Shown: in pieces, positions 41,723 through 50,112 of the stretch
How positions within the stretch are numbered: the stretch's first letter is position 1
Layout: the number at the start of each line of letters is the position of its first letter
Origin: Rhodococcoides fascians A25f
Lineage (GTDB): Bacteria > Actinomycetota > Actinomycetes > Mycobacteriales > Mycobacteriaceae
NCBI RefSeq assembly: GCF_000760935.2
Contig: NZ_CP049744.1
Location: 744,001-808,000, forward strand
Reading direction: 5' to 3'
DNA length: 64,000 bases
The notes under the pieces: generated by a model
What the model saw: the letters and a program-made list of their open reading frames with translations, nothing else
What the model was told of the DNA's origin: nothing
Databases searched by the model: none
Made by a program: the position numbers and the translations under genes

Positions 41723-41769
41723 GCGACACCGACCGGTGAGTTTTCGCTCGGACCGAGGTCCACACGAGC

Positions 41770-42636
41770 ATGACGACACAGACAGTTTCCGTTCCCGGTG
41801 CAACCCTGACCTATGACGTGATCGGCGAGCTCGAGCCCGGAGTCACACCCCTGTTGCTCATCGGCTCGCCGATGGATGCGGGTGGGTTCGGCACGTTGGC
41901 ATCGCACTTCCGCGACCGGGTGGTCGTCACGTACGACCCCAGAAATGTCGGACGTAGTCGCCGAGACGACACGACCGCCGCGGTCACCTTCGGCGAACAT
42001 GCCGACGACCTGCATGCAGTGCTCACCGCCGTCGGCCACGGGCCTGTCGATGTGTTCGCTTCGAGCGGGGGTGCGGTGAATGCGCTGGTGCTCGTAGGCA
42101 AGTACCCGTCCGATATTCGGACGTTGGTGGCTCACGAACCACCCGCCGGAGGCACTTTGCCGGACCGCGAGAACATCGCGACAGTGTGCGCGAACATGGT
42201 GGCAACCTACGACGCTCACGGCCGCGGGCCGGCAATGGCCGAATTCATGTCGCTGCTCATGCACGCAGGACCCATCGACGACGCGTTCTTCGCACGCCCG
42301 GCATCGGACCCGGCGCAGTTCGGCCTCCCGACCGAGGACGACGGAACCCGAGACGACGCACTGATGTCCAACATGCGCGGGGGCGGAGTGGACTTCGCAC
42401 CGGACGTCGATGCGTTGCGTGCAGCACCTACGACGGTGGTGATCGGCGTAGGGGAAGAATCCGGCGGTTCCGAGGACGGTCACATCGCTGCTCGCGCAGC
42501 GTATTCGACTGCGGCGCTGCTCGGATTGGAGCCGACCATCTTTCCCGGCGGCCACTCGGGATTCCTCGGCGGCGAATTCGGTCAGACCGGAAAGCCGACA
42601 GAATTTGCCGAGACTCTGCGAAAGGCATTGGGCTGA
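41770..42636 (+). CDS. alpha/beta-hydrolase
   Basis: A 288-residue cytoplasmic hydrolase. The N-terminal region has PLLLIGSPMDAGGF in the oxyanion-loop position and YDPRNVGRSRRDD; the nucleophile elbow is FASSGGAVNAL with the Ser before GG; the final His is in FPGGHSGFLGG. The family includes antibiotic and ester hydrolases. It lies 47 bp after arr on the same strand and may share its induction, but no evidence for a rifamycin role is visible. Confidence 0.85.
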   Translation: MTTQTVSVPGATLTYDVIGELEPGVTPLLLIGSPMDAGGFGTLASHFRDRVVVTYDPRNVGRSRRDDTTAAVTFGEHADDLHAVLTAVGHGPVDVFASSGGAVNALVLVGKYPSDIRTLVAHEPPAGGTLPDRENIATVCANMVATYDAHGRGPAMAEFMSLLMHAGPIDDAFFARPASDPAQFGLPTEDDGTRDDALMSNMRGGGVDFAPDVDALRAAPTTVVIGVGEESGGSEDGHIAARAAYSTAALLGLEPTIFPGGHSGFLGGEFGQTGKPTEFAETLRKALG

Positions 42637-42682
42637 ATAAGGTTTCGGCACACCGAAAACCACTATCGAACCAGGAGTAATC

Positions 42683-43300
42683 ATGGGCCTCATCACGTTG
42701 GAGCTGTTCGCCACCCTCGACCTCGTCGCACAATCACCCGGAAGCCCCGAAGAAGATCCCGAGAATTTCCCCTACGGTGGCTGGCAGGCTCCTCTGCTCG
42801 ACCAGGTCTCCGGGGCGCAAGTTGTCGCCGCATACGAGGGCACGGATGCGCTCTTGCTCGGTCGGCGCACCTATGACATCTTCGCTGCGTACTGGCCGAA
42901 CCAAAATGATTCGTTTGCAACGTTGTTCAACGCGATCCCCAAATACGTGGCCTCGCGTGGCACACCCGATCTGCTGTGGGACGGTTCGACCCAACTCGGA
43001 CCGAATCTGGTCGATGCGGTGCGTGAGATCCGAGAGAGACACGACAACATCAAGGTCGTCGGAAGTCTCGATCTGGTACAGACTCTGTTGCGCGAGAAGC
43101 TCTTCGATCGACTCGACCTATGGGTGCATCCCATCGTTCTCGGGGCGGGAAAAAGGGTGTTCGCCGACGGAACCGTGCCCAGCAACCTGACGCTGCTCGA
43201 GCCACCGGCCGTCGGCGGGAAGGGCACCGTCTACCTGCGTTACGGCCTGGACGCCGGAACCCCGGAAGTCGGCAACATGGACGACGTGCGAGGCGGCTGA
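42683..43300 (+). CDS. dihydrofolate reductase-like / RibD C-terminal domain protein
   Basis: A 205-residue protein of the RibD-C/DHFR-like fold: MGLITLELFATLD, ALLLGRRTYDIFAAYW, IKVVGSLDLVQTLL and LWVHPIVLGAGKRVFADG. Stand-alone members are presumed NADPH-dependent reductases with unknown substrates; they are often confused with RibD. It follows the alpha/beta-hydrolase by 46 bp. Confidence 0.87.
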   Translation: MGLITLELFATLDLVAQSPGSPEEDPENFPYGGWQAPLLDQVSGAQVVAAYEGTDALLLGRRTYDIFAAYWPNQNDSFATLFNAIPKYVASRGTPDLLWDGSTQLGPNLVDAVREIRERHDNIKVVGSLDLVQTLLREKLFDRLDLWVHPIVLGAGKRVFADGTVPSNLTLLEPPAVGGKGTVYLRYGLDAGTPEVGNMDDVRGG

Positions 43301-43313
43301 TCCGGCCGACACA

Positions 43314-44036
43314 TCACTTCTTCTGTCGTCGGCTACCTGCGTGCCAGTCCTGTTGCACTCCTGCCTCGTCCCCCTGAACCCCCAGCGCCTTCAGCTGGGG
43401 GAGCTCACGCAGGCTGCGCTTCATCTCGGCGAAGCCGGGGAATCGAGCGAGGCCGATCACGTTGTCCCACAGAGCTACTGCCTCCTCGTCGCTGGGGAGT
43501 CGGCTGATCACCGGACCGAAGAACGCGACGCCGTCCGGCGGCTCGAAGGCGATGATGGGCGTGCCGACGTCCTTTCCGGTGAGCGAGAGAGCGTGATCGG
43601 TTTCGGCTTGGATCTCGTCGTCGAGAGACGAATCATCCAGTGCTGCAGTGTGATGGGTGGGCAACCCGAGTTCTTCCAGGATCGGCCCCAGGAATTCTGC
43701 GGTGCCGCGATGTCCGTGGCTCGCAGCGTCGTCGGGCACCACCTCGGTGTCGAAGATGTGCGTTCCGAGGGCGTCGTACAGCGGCCCGATCGCGGCCGAC
43801 CCGTGCTCACGACGAACAGAGGCGGCGGCCCGCAACAGTCGTAGACCTGCGGTGTGGCCGGCCTCGTACTCGGGTGGAAAGTGCGCGTCGTAGTCGATGT
43901 GGGAATTGAGCAGGCGCAGCGAGATGAACCGCCAGTCGACGGTGTAGTCGCGCTGGGCTTGGACCTTGCGGACCCACTTGCTGGTCATCCAGGCGAACGG
44001 GCACACCGGATCGAAATAGAAATCGATATCGGCCAT
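43314..44036 (-). CDS. DsbA-fold protein, mycothiol-dependent nitroreductase (Rv2466c) family
   Basis: A 240-residue thioredoxin-fold protein with an all-helical insertion. The N-terminus DIDFYFDPVCPFAWMTSKWV aligns with Rv2466c, which has CPWC there. Here the motif is CPFA: Cys12 is kept and the resolving cysteine is Ala. A monothiol mechanism with mycothiol is therefore expected, or another function. ATG 44036 is preferred because the longer frame adds a non-conserved leader. Convergent with the RibD-like gene. Confidence 0.85.
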   Translation of the reverse strand: MADIDFYFDPVCPFAWMTSKWVRKVQAQRDYTVDWRFISLRLLNSHIDYDAHFPPEYEAGHTAGLRLLRAAASVRREHGSAAIGPLYDALGTHIFDTEVVPDDAASHGHRGTAEFLGPILEELGLPTHHTAALDDSSLDDEIQAETDHALSLTGKDVGTPIIAFEPPDGVAFFGPVISRLPSDEEAVALWDNVIGLARFPGFAEMKRSLRELPQLKALGVQGDEAGVQQDWHAGSRRQKK

Positions 44037-44104
44037 CGAGTGGACGCTCCTTCTCGGGACGGAAGTTCTGTCCACTCGACGGTATACGCCGCCTCCCGGA
44101 GCAA

Positions 44105-44785
44105 TCAGCGGGCCGCCTGCGCCGGTATCACCGAGACGGCAGGCCGGGGCAGGTTCCACCGACTGCACCCCTCACCCAGCGCAGCGTCCACAGCGCGCAC
44201 GACGGACGTCAGGTACGGGACGGAGTAGTTCATCCACTCCTCGGTCGATCCGCCGCTCAGAATGATGCGGTGCACCGGCGACCCGCACGTCGTGGACACG
44301 CACGTGCGGCGCAGCGCTTCCTCGGCGGCCGAAGCCCATTCGGCCGGGTCGCCGGAGTTGCTGACGTCGCTGTGGAGGCCGACCACCTGCACTCGGTGAC
44401 CGCAGAGTGCTGCCGGCGCATCGCTGTCGAGGTAGACGTATTTGGTTCGTTGCGCGCACTGTGTCAATCGAGCGATCTGCGGCTCCGTACCGACGACAAA
44501 ACGGAACACCCCGCGGTGCACGGCACTGCGGATGCCGTCGGTGCCGGCCCCGCATCGAAACACTATGTGGTTCGGTCGAATCCCGCTGAGCTGCGCACGA
44601 TCGAGCTCGTCGTCATCGTGCGCGAGGACGGTGACACCGGAGTTCCGTACCCAGGTGGCCAGAGCTCGGTCGCCGAGCTCGGCCGCGCGGATACCGAAGC
44701 CGACCCCTGGAATGACCCGACGCATGAGGTGAATCGAATTGTGCAGTTGTGTCGAGTAATCGGGCGCTTCGAGCGAGAGTGTCAT
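44105..44785 (-). CDS. short LysA-like (fold type III PLP) protein, catalytic Lys replaced
   Basis: A 226-residue protein that aligns with the barrel domain of diaminopimelate decarboxylase. The PLP-lysine segment YAAKA of LysA reads FGIRA here (Lys to Arg), followed by the recognisable DDDELDRAQLSGIRPNHIVFRCGAGTDGIRSAV and VVGLHSDVSNSGDPAEW segments. The C-terminal beta-domain is missing. It is therefore unlikely to be a decarboxylase and may bind PLP or a protein. Divergent from a second LysA-like gene 235 bp away. Confidence 0.75.
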   Translation of the reverse strand: MTLSLEAPDYSTQLHNSIHLMRRVIPGVGFGIRAAELGDRALATWVRNSGVTVLAHDDDELDRAQLSGIRPNHIVFRCGAGTDGIRSAVHRGVFRFVVGTEPQIARLTQCAQRTKYVYLDSDAPAALCGHRVQVVGLHSDVSNSGDPAEWASAAEEALRRTCVSTTCGSPVHRIILSGGSTEEWMNYSVPYLTSVVRAVDAALGEGCSRWNLPRPAVSVIPAQAAR

Positions 44786-44806
44786 GCACTCAGATATACG
44801 CCCGCG

Positions 44807-44826
44807 CGAACCGCTCGGGCGGTTCG
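44807..44826. promoter_or_regulatory. hairpin/operator between the LysA-like genes
   Basis: CGAACCGC (44807-44814) and GCGGTTCG (44819-44826) form an 8-bp perfect dyad with a 4-base gap, 21 bp before the start of the minus-strand gene. Suitable position for a regulator site; binding protein unknown. Confidence 0.45.
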
Positions 44827-45020
44827 TTGACGGAGTTTTGATGCGACGTACCGAGATTCTTACGGCGTGCAGATGGTCGAGGCGCATCTGTTACCGCGGC
44901 GTCAAGGTCATCGTCCGCAGCGTCAATTTCCCGTCAAGGCAGGGTCATTCGCCTGGATTCGGGACGATGATCGTCTGGTAGGCCCGCACTCGGCCCAGTA
45001 TCGACGAGGAGATGTGTTCG

Positions 45021-46241
45021 ATGACTCTGTTGGATTATCTGCCGTCGCTCAGAGGTGCTCTATCGCCGCGGTTGGATCATGCCGTGTGGCCGAGTACGAC
45101 GCACTATCGACACGGTCGAGTGACGGTGGCAGGAATGTTCCTCGACGACATCGCCGATCGTTACTCGACGCCGGTGTGCGTGATCGACGAAACCAGCCTG
45201 CGCGGTAGGTGCAATCGCATCTCGCTCGGGTCGTTCACAGCCGAAATGCTCTACAAGCCAGGCAGTGTGCTGGCCCCGATTGTCGCGCGCTGGATAGGGG
45301 AGCAGCACTTGACGCTGGTCGTCGACTCGATGGCAGCGTTGTCGTCAGCTCGGCAACTCGGTGTCGATCCCTCGCACATCGTCGGCCGTGCGCAGAGCGC
45401 GCAGGCTGCAGGTCTCCTTCTGTCACTCCCGCCGGGTGAGCGAGTGGGCCGAATCGTCGTCGCCGCAGGTCTTTACCGGGTTCCGGATGTGGACCGTGCC
45501 GTAGCCCCCGCGCAGTCGACTCTGGTCAGCACCGATGGCAATCGTGAATACGCGGAGAATGTCATCGCTCAGGTTGTCGATTGTCCTGCAACGGTATTCG
45601 ACGGTGTCGAATGCAGCGCGTCCACTCTCGATGGGGTGTTCGCACGGATCGTCGAGTCTCTCGGGGTGATGGCTCAGGCCTACCGAGACCACGGTGTGCT
45701 CGGCAATCGACTGCATCTGCGGATCGATTCTCGGACGGGACTCGATACTGCGCTCCCGTCCGACGTCGTCGAAGACGCCGTCGACGAAGGCTGCATTCGG
45801 CATCGTTTTCCGCGTCCGCAGCTTGCCGTCGAGACCGGGGAGTCGATCACCGACGCGTCCATGGTGACGGTGTGCCGTGTCCGGTCGATCGACCGGACGA
45901 ATTCGCAACGAGCCGTCGTGGTGGTGGACGGTGGAACCGGTTGCGCCCCGGCCGGTCCGGCCGCGGCGGTCATCGTCAACCGCCACAGCCTCGGCGGTGA
46001 GGAATTGTTCGTACTCGCGGACGGCAGTGATCCTCTGCGCCGGTGCGTGATCGTCTCGGAAGTGTCGCTTCCGGCGGATGTTCGGGTCGGTGACGTTCTC
46101 GCGATCGCAGACGGTCCCGAGGACTGCCCGAGCGTCCTGACGCTGTCCGACGGCCAAGCCCACCATCTGGATCTGCTCCCCGAGATGCCTGCTCCGGTCC
46201 GCTTCACTCCACGAGTCGGTACCCCATACCCGTCTCGGTGA
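45021..46241 (+). CDS. LysA-like (fold type III PLP) protein, catalytic Lys lost
   Basis: A 406-residue protein colinear with mycobacterial LysA at both ends. The N-terminal part (AVWPSTTHY, FLDDIADRYSTPVCVIDE, VARWIGEQHLTLVVDS) and the C-terminal part (VETGESITDASMV, AVVVVDGGTGC) are recognisable. The position of the PLP lysine (YAAKAF) aligns with YKPGS, so the lysine is Gly, and EPGR has become ETGE. Probably a pseudoenzyme. ATG 45021 has GAGGAG nine bases upstream. Its end overlaps kdpE by 38 bp (convergent). Confidence 0.75.
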   Translation: MTLLDYLPSLRGALSPRLDHAVWPSTTHYRHGRVTVAGMFLDDIADRYSTPVCVIDETSLRGRCNRISLGSFTAEMLYKPGSVLAPIVARWIGEQHLTLVVDSMAALSSARQLGVDPSHIVGRAQSAQAAGLLLSLPPGERVGRIVVAAGLYRVPDVDRAVAPAQSTLVSTDGNREYAENVIAQVVDCPATVFDGVECSASTLDGVFARIVESLGVMAQAYRDHGVLGNRLHLRIDSRTGLDTALPSDVVEDAVDEGCIRHRFPRPQLAVETGESITDASMVTVCRVRSIDRTNSQRAVVVVDGGTGCAPAGPAAAVIVNRHSLGGEELFVLADGSDPLRRCVIVSEVSLPADVRVGDVLAIADGPEDCPSVLTLSDGQAHHLDLLPEMPAPVRFTPRVGTPYPSR

Positions 46242-46902
46242 TGAGATGCCGAGGCTTGCCAGGGTCGACTTCGAGCTTGCGTCGAAGTTGAGACATGTAG
46301 ATCCTCAGATAGTTGGAGCCGTGATCGTGCCCTGGGCCCCAGACAGTTCGGAGTAGTTCTTTCTGCCCCACCAGCTTGCCTGCATTGCGGGCCAGCATCT
46401 CGAGGACTCCCCATTCGGTACGCGTGAGATGCACGATCTCGCCGTCCCTGGTCACCCTCTTGGAGGCCAGATCGACGGTGAAAGACGAGGTGGTCACGAG
46501 CGGGTCCGTAGGCGACGTCCTGATGGCTCGTCTGCGGACGGCGACGCGTAGCCGGGCCAAAAATTCGTCCATCCCGAACGGTTTGGTGATGTAGTCGTCG
46601 GCACCGGCGTCGAGGGCCTCGATCTTGTCGCCGCTGTCGGTGCGCGCGGACAGCACGATCACCGGAATCTCGCTCCATCCTCGCAAGCCGGCGAGCACGT
46701 CCAGGCCGCCGATATCGGGCAGTCCGAGGTCGAGGATGACGACATCGGGGTGCTCGGACGCAATGGCGCGTAGCGCGCCGGTCCCAGTGGCCGCGGTGAC
46801 GACGTTGTAACCGCGGGCGGTGAGGTTGATGCGCAGTGCGCGCACGATCTGCGGTTCGTCGTCGACAACCAGAACCTTGATCGCGGAACGGGATTCACCC
46901 AT
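46204..46902 (-). CDS. kdpE: KdpE response regulator
   Basis: A 232-residue OmpR-type regulator: receiver domain with VDDEP, phospho-acceptor Asp in VVILDLGLPD, and KPF switch lysine; C-terminal winged helix ending RRKLEVDPGKPRHLITETGMGYRL. It receives phosphate from KdpD and activates kdp transcription under K+ limitation or turgor stress. The gene overlaps kdpD by 8 bp. Confidence 0.95.
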   Translation of the reverse strand: MGESRSAIKVLVVDDEPQIVRALRINLTARGYNVVTAATGTGALRAIASEHPDVVILDLGLPDIGGLDVLAGLRGWSEIPVIVLSARTDSGDKIEALDAGADDYITKPFGMDEFLARLRVAVRRRAIRTSPTDPLVTTSSFTVDLASKRVTRDGEIVHLTRTEWGVLEMLARNAGKLVGQKELLRTVWGPGHDHGSNYLRIYMSQLRRKLEVDPGKPRHLITETGMGYRLVE

Positions 46903-49441
46903 GGGTCTGCCCGGAGAAGTCGCTTCTGGCAGTCGATTCCGCTCGGGCCAATTCGACGGTCATGGTCACCCCGCCGCCTGCAGTATCGGACACCGTCACC
47001 GAGCCTCCCATGGCTTCGACGAACCCACGCACAACGGAGAGTCCGAGCCCGACGCCCGTGGTGTTGTCGCGGTCGCCCGATCGTTGGAAGGACTCGAACA
47101 CGGCCTCTTCGCTTCCGGGAGCGATCCCAGGGCCGCTGTCGGCAACGGTGATCACCGCTCGGTCGCCGATGTAGGCGGCCCCGACCCGCACCGGCGATCC
47201 GGGGGCGTGTCGCAGCGCATTGTCGATCAAATTCGCCAGCACGCGCTCGAGCAGACCTGCGTCGGCAGAGACAGCGACGTCGTCGACATCGACGATGACG
47301 AGTTCGCGACCTGTGTGTGTTCCGACGAGCGCTGCGTCAACCGCGTCATCGACGTACACGATGGACCGGCTCGGTTGGATGACCCCCGCCGCCAACCGTG
47401 ACGAATCGAGCAGGTTGCCCACCAGGCCCGTCAGCTGGTCGGTCGATTCCTCGATGGTCGCCAACAGCTCGGCGGTGTCCTCGGCAGAGAATTCGACATC
47501 GGTCGCACGCAGACTCGACACCGCAGCCTTGACCGCGGCGAGCGGCGTTCGTAAGTCGTGGCTGACCGCAGACAGCAGCGCCCGCCGAAGACGGTCGGCT
47601 TCCTTCAATCCTGCTGCGGCGCTGCCCTCCTGGGCGAGTTCGGTCTGCCTGATCAGACCCATTGCCTGGTTGGCTACTGCGCTGAGCACACGTCGATCGT
47701 GGGCGCCGGTCTTGGTACCGGACAGGAGCAACGTGAAGGAACCGTCGGGGGTGTCGATCGCGGTGTCGGCGTCATCGGGCACGGCGGGTGGAGAATCACC
47801 GACAGATTCGACGATGACACCAGCGCCTCTGATGATCGAGACCGCACGTTGGGAGTACGTCTCGCGGACTCGTTCCAACAGCGTTCGAATGTCGCCGCCG
47901 CGCAACACCGTTCCGGCGAACAGTGTCAGGAGCTCGGCTTCCTGTGACGCTCGCCGAGCTTCGCGGGTGCGTCGGGCGGCCGCGTCGACGAGAAATGCCA
48001 CTGCCACTGCCATGATGAGCAGCACCACGGTGGTGACGAAGTTGTCGGGTTCGGCGATGGTGAAGCTGTACCGCGGGTCGGCGAAGAAATAATTGAGCAG
48101 CAATCCTGCGATCAACGCCGACAGTGCTGCGGGCGCAACGCCGCCCAGGAGCGCAACGGCGAGTACGACCATGAAGAACAGGGCGCTCTCGCCGCCGAGA
48201 TCGAGATACGGATCCACCAGCAGCATCGCCAGGGCCGAGACGACGGGTACGACAACAGCGGCGACCCAGGACAGAATTCGTCGGTGCTTCGGATTGGGCG
48301 GAATCAGCCGGCCGAGCCGAAAACCTCGACTGGTCTGGTTGTGGGTGACCATGTGCACGTCGATCTTGCCCGAGTTCTGAATGACCGCAGCACCGATGCC
48401 CTCGTCCAGTATTCGGGCCCAGCGAGACCGCCGCGAGGTTCCGATGACGAGCTGGGTTGCGTTGGCCCCTCGTGCGAAGTCGAGCAGCGTGGTCGGCACA
48501 TCGTCACCGACGACACTGTGCATGCTTGCGCCGAGACTCGCTGCGAGTACGCGGACCTTCCCCATCTGCGGTGCCGAGACGCCGGTGAGGCCGTCACCGC
48601 GGATCACGTGCAGCACCATCAGTTCCGCGCTGGACCGCGAGGCGATCCGGCTTGCGCGACGCAACAGGGTCTCGGACTCCGGTCCACCGGTCACCGAGAC
48701 GACAACACGCTCACGGGCCTCCCACGTGTCGGTGATGTCATGTGTGCTGCGGTATTTCGCCAACGCGGCGTCGACCTGATCGGCGATCCACAACAACGAC
48801 AGTTCGCGCAGGGCAGTCAGATTGCCTTGGCGGAAATAATTGCTCAGCGCTGCGTCGACCTTCTCGGCTGCGTAGATGTTTCCGTGGGAGAGTCTGCGGC
48901 GCAGCGCTTCTGGAGCCACGTCGACCAATTCGATCTGTTCCGCTGCCCGCACCACCGAATCCGGGACGGTTTCTCGTTGCGGTACACCGGTGATCTGCTC
49001 GACAACATCGTTGAGACTCTCCAGATGCTGCACATTCAGGGTCGAGACCACATCGATTCCCGCTGCCAGCAATTCCTCGACGTCCTGCCAGCGCTTCTCA
49101 TGGGCGCTACCCGGGGTGTTGGTGTGGGCGAGTTCGTCGACGAGCACCAGAGAAGGCTCGCGCTCGATGATCGCCGCGACATCGAGTTCCTGCGCGATCG
49201 ATCCGCGGTAGTGAACTATCCGCGGAGGAACCAGTTCGATGCCGTCCAGTAAGGCGGCGGTGCGGGCGCGGCCGTGGGTTTCCACCACGCCCGCGACCAC
49301 ATCGCATCCACGTTCTTGTCGACGGTGCGCTTCACCGAGCATCGCGAACGTCTTACCGACCCCCGGCGCGGCCCCGAGATAGATGCGCAATTCACCGCGA
49401 TCGAGTCCGCCGGACCCCCGCTTGCCGGTCTTTTTTCCCAT
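46895..49441 (-). CDS. kdpD: KdpD sensor histidine kinase
   Basis: An 848-residue sensor kinase. The N-terminal KdpD domain has Walker A GAAPGVGKT (23-31) and DELAHTNTPGS, a USP-like domain follows (about 245-360), then four DUF4118 helices (about 390-495), a GAF-like linker, the H-box SHDLRTPLAAV with His628, and an HATPase domain with N and G boxes. It senses K+ and ionic strength and phosphorylates KdpE. Located 31 bp after kdpC in the same operon. Confidence 0.95.
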   Translation of the reverse strand: MGKKTGKRGSGGLDRGELRIYLGAAPGVGKTFAMLGEAHRRQERGCDVVAGVVETHGRARTAALLDGIELVPPRIVHYRGSIAQELDVAAIIEREPSLVLVDELAHTNTPGSAHEKRWQDVEELLAAGIDVVSTLNVQHLESLNDVVEQITGVPQRETVPDSVVRAAEQIELVDVAPEALRRRLSHGNIYAAEKVDAALSNYFRQGNLTALRELSLLWIADQVDAALAKYRSTHDITDTWEARERVVVSVTGGPESETLLRRASRIASRSSAELMVLHVIRGDGLTGVSAPQMGKVRVLAASLGASMHSVVGDDVPTTLLDFARGANATQLVIGTSRRSRWARILDEGIGAAVIQNSGKIDVHMVTHNQTSRGFRLGRLIPPNPKHRRILSWVAAVVVPVVSALAMLLVDPYLDLGGESALFFMVVLAVALLGGVAPAALSALIAGLLLNYFFADPRYSFTIAEPDNFVTTVVLLIMAVAVAFLVDAAARRTREARRASQEAELLTLFAGTVLRGGDIRTLLERVRETYSQRAVSIIRGAGVIVESVGDSPPAVPDDADTAIDTPDGSFTLLLSGTKTGAHDRRVLSAVANQAMGLIRQTELAQEGSAAAGLKEADRLRRALLSAVSHDLRTPLAAVKAAVSSLRATDVEFSAEDTAELLATIEESTDQLTGLVGNLLDSSRLAAGVIQPSRSIVYVDDAVDAALVGTHTGRELVIVDVDDVAVSADAGLLERVLANLIDNALRHAPGSPVRVGAAYIGDRAVITVADSGPGIAPGSEEAVFESFQRSGDRDNTTGVGLGLSVVRGFVEAMGGSVTVSDTAGGGVTMTVELARAESTARSDFSGQTHG

Positions 49442-49472
49442 GTCTCTACCTGCTGCCCTGGACCGTCGAGGT

Positions 49473-50111
49473 TCAGCTCGTTCCGCACCCCGGTGCCGTC
49501 AGTCCCAGAGCAACATTGAGCTCCGGCACGTTCACGGTCTCGTTGCCGAGGAACCCGAGCTGCCTGCCGTCGGTGTGTTCGGCGACCAGAGCCGTCACCG
49601 CGTCGACGCTCATGTTGTTGACCTGCGCGACGCGTTGGATCTGGATCGCCGCGTAGGCGGGGCTGATATCAGGATCGATACCCGAGCCGGATCCGGTGAC
49701 CGCGTCCACCGGTACAGCGGCCGGGTCGACGCCTTCACGTTCGGCGATGACGGCACGACGTTCCTCGATGAATGCCGCCAGTGCTTCGCTACTGGGGCCC
49801 TGGTTGGTCGGCAGCGACGCGGCCGGGTCGCTCGCGGCAAAAGCATCCTCGTCGGAGATGGACCCGGTAACTCGGTTGTGGAAGAACGGATCCGGCGCTC
49901 CCGCTTCGACCTGCGGGTCGACACCGATCAGACTGCTACCGACGACGCACCCGTTCGCGTCACGCAGCGGCGACCCCTCGGCTGCGCTGGATCCGATGCG
50001 GCTCACCGCCCACACTGCCGCTGGATACCCGATACCGACGATGACCGTCAGCGCCAGCAGCACCGACAGTCCTGCCACGATCTGACCGAGAAATCTCTGT
50101 ACGAAACGCAT
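49473..50111 (-). CDS. kdpC: KdpC subunit of K+-transporting ATPase
   Basis: A 212-residue subunit with one N-terminal membrane helix (about 12-32) and a periplasmic domain holding GSSLIGVD, FHNRVTGS-type and SGSGIDPDISPAYA segments. KdpC stabilises the KdpB-KdpA complex and raises ATP affinity. Slightly longer than the E. coli protein. It starts 1 bp after the kdpB stop. Confidence 0.94.
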   Translation of the reverse strand: MRFVQRFLGQIVAGLSVLLALTVIVGIGYPAAVWAVSRIGSSAAEGSPLRDANGCVVGSSLIGVDPQVEAGAPDPFFHNRVTGSISDEDAFAASDPAASLPTNQGPSSEALAAFIEERRAVIAEREGVDPAAVPVDAVTGSGSGIDPDISPAYAAIQIQRVAQVNNMSVDAVTALVAEHTDGRQLGFLGNETVNVPELNVALGLTAPGCGTS

Positions 50112-50112
50112 G

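Noticed and set aside
41719..42714. Antisense 331-codon frame opposite the alpha/beta-hydrolase
   Set aside because: No motif; the plus strand carries a hydrolase with a complete nucleophile elbow and catalytic His.
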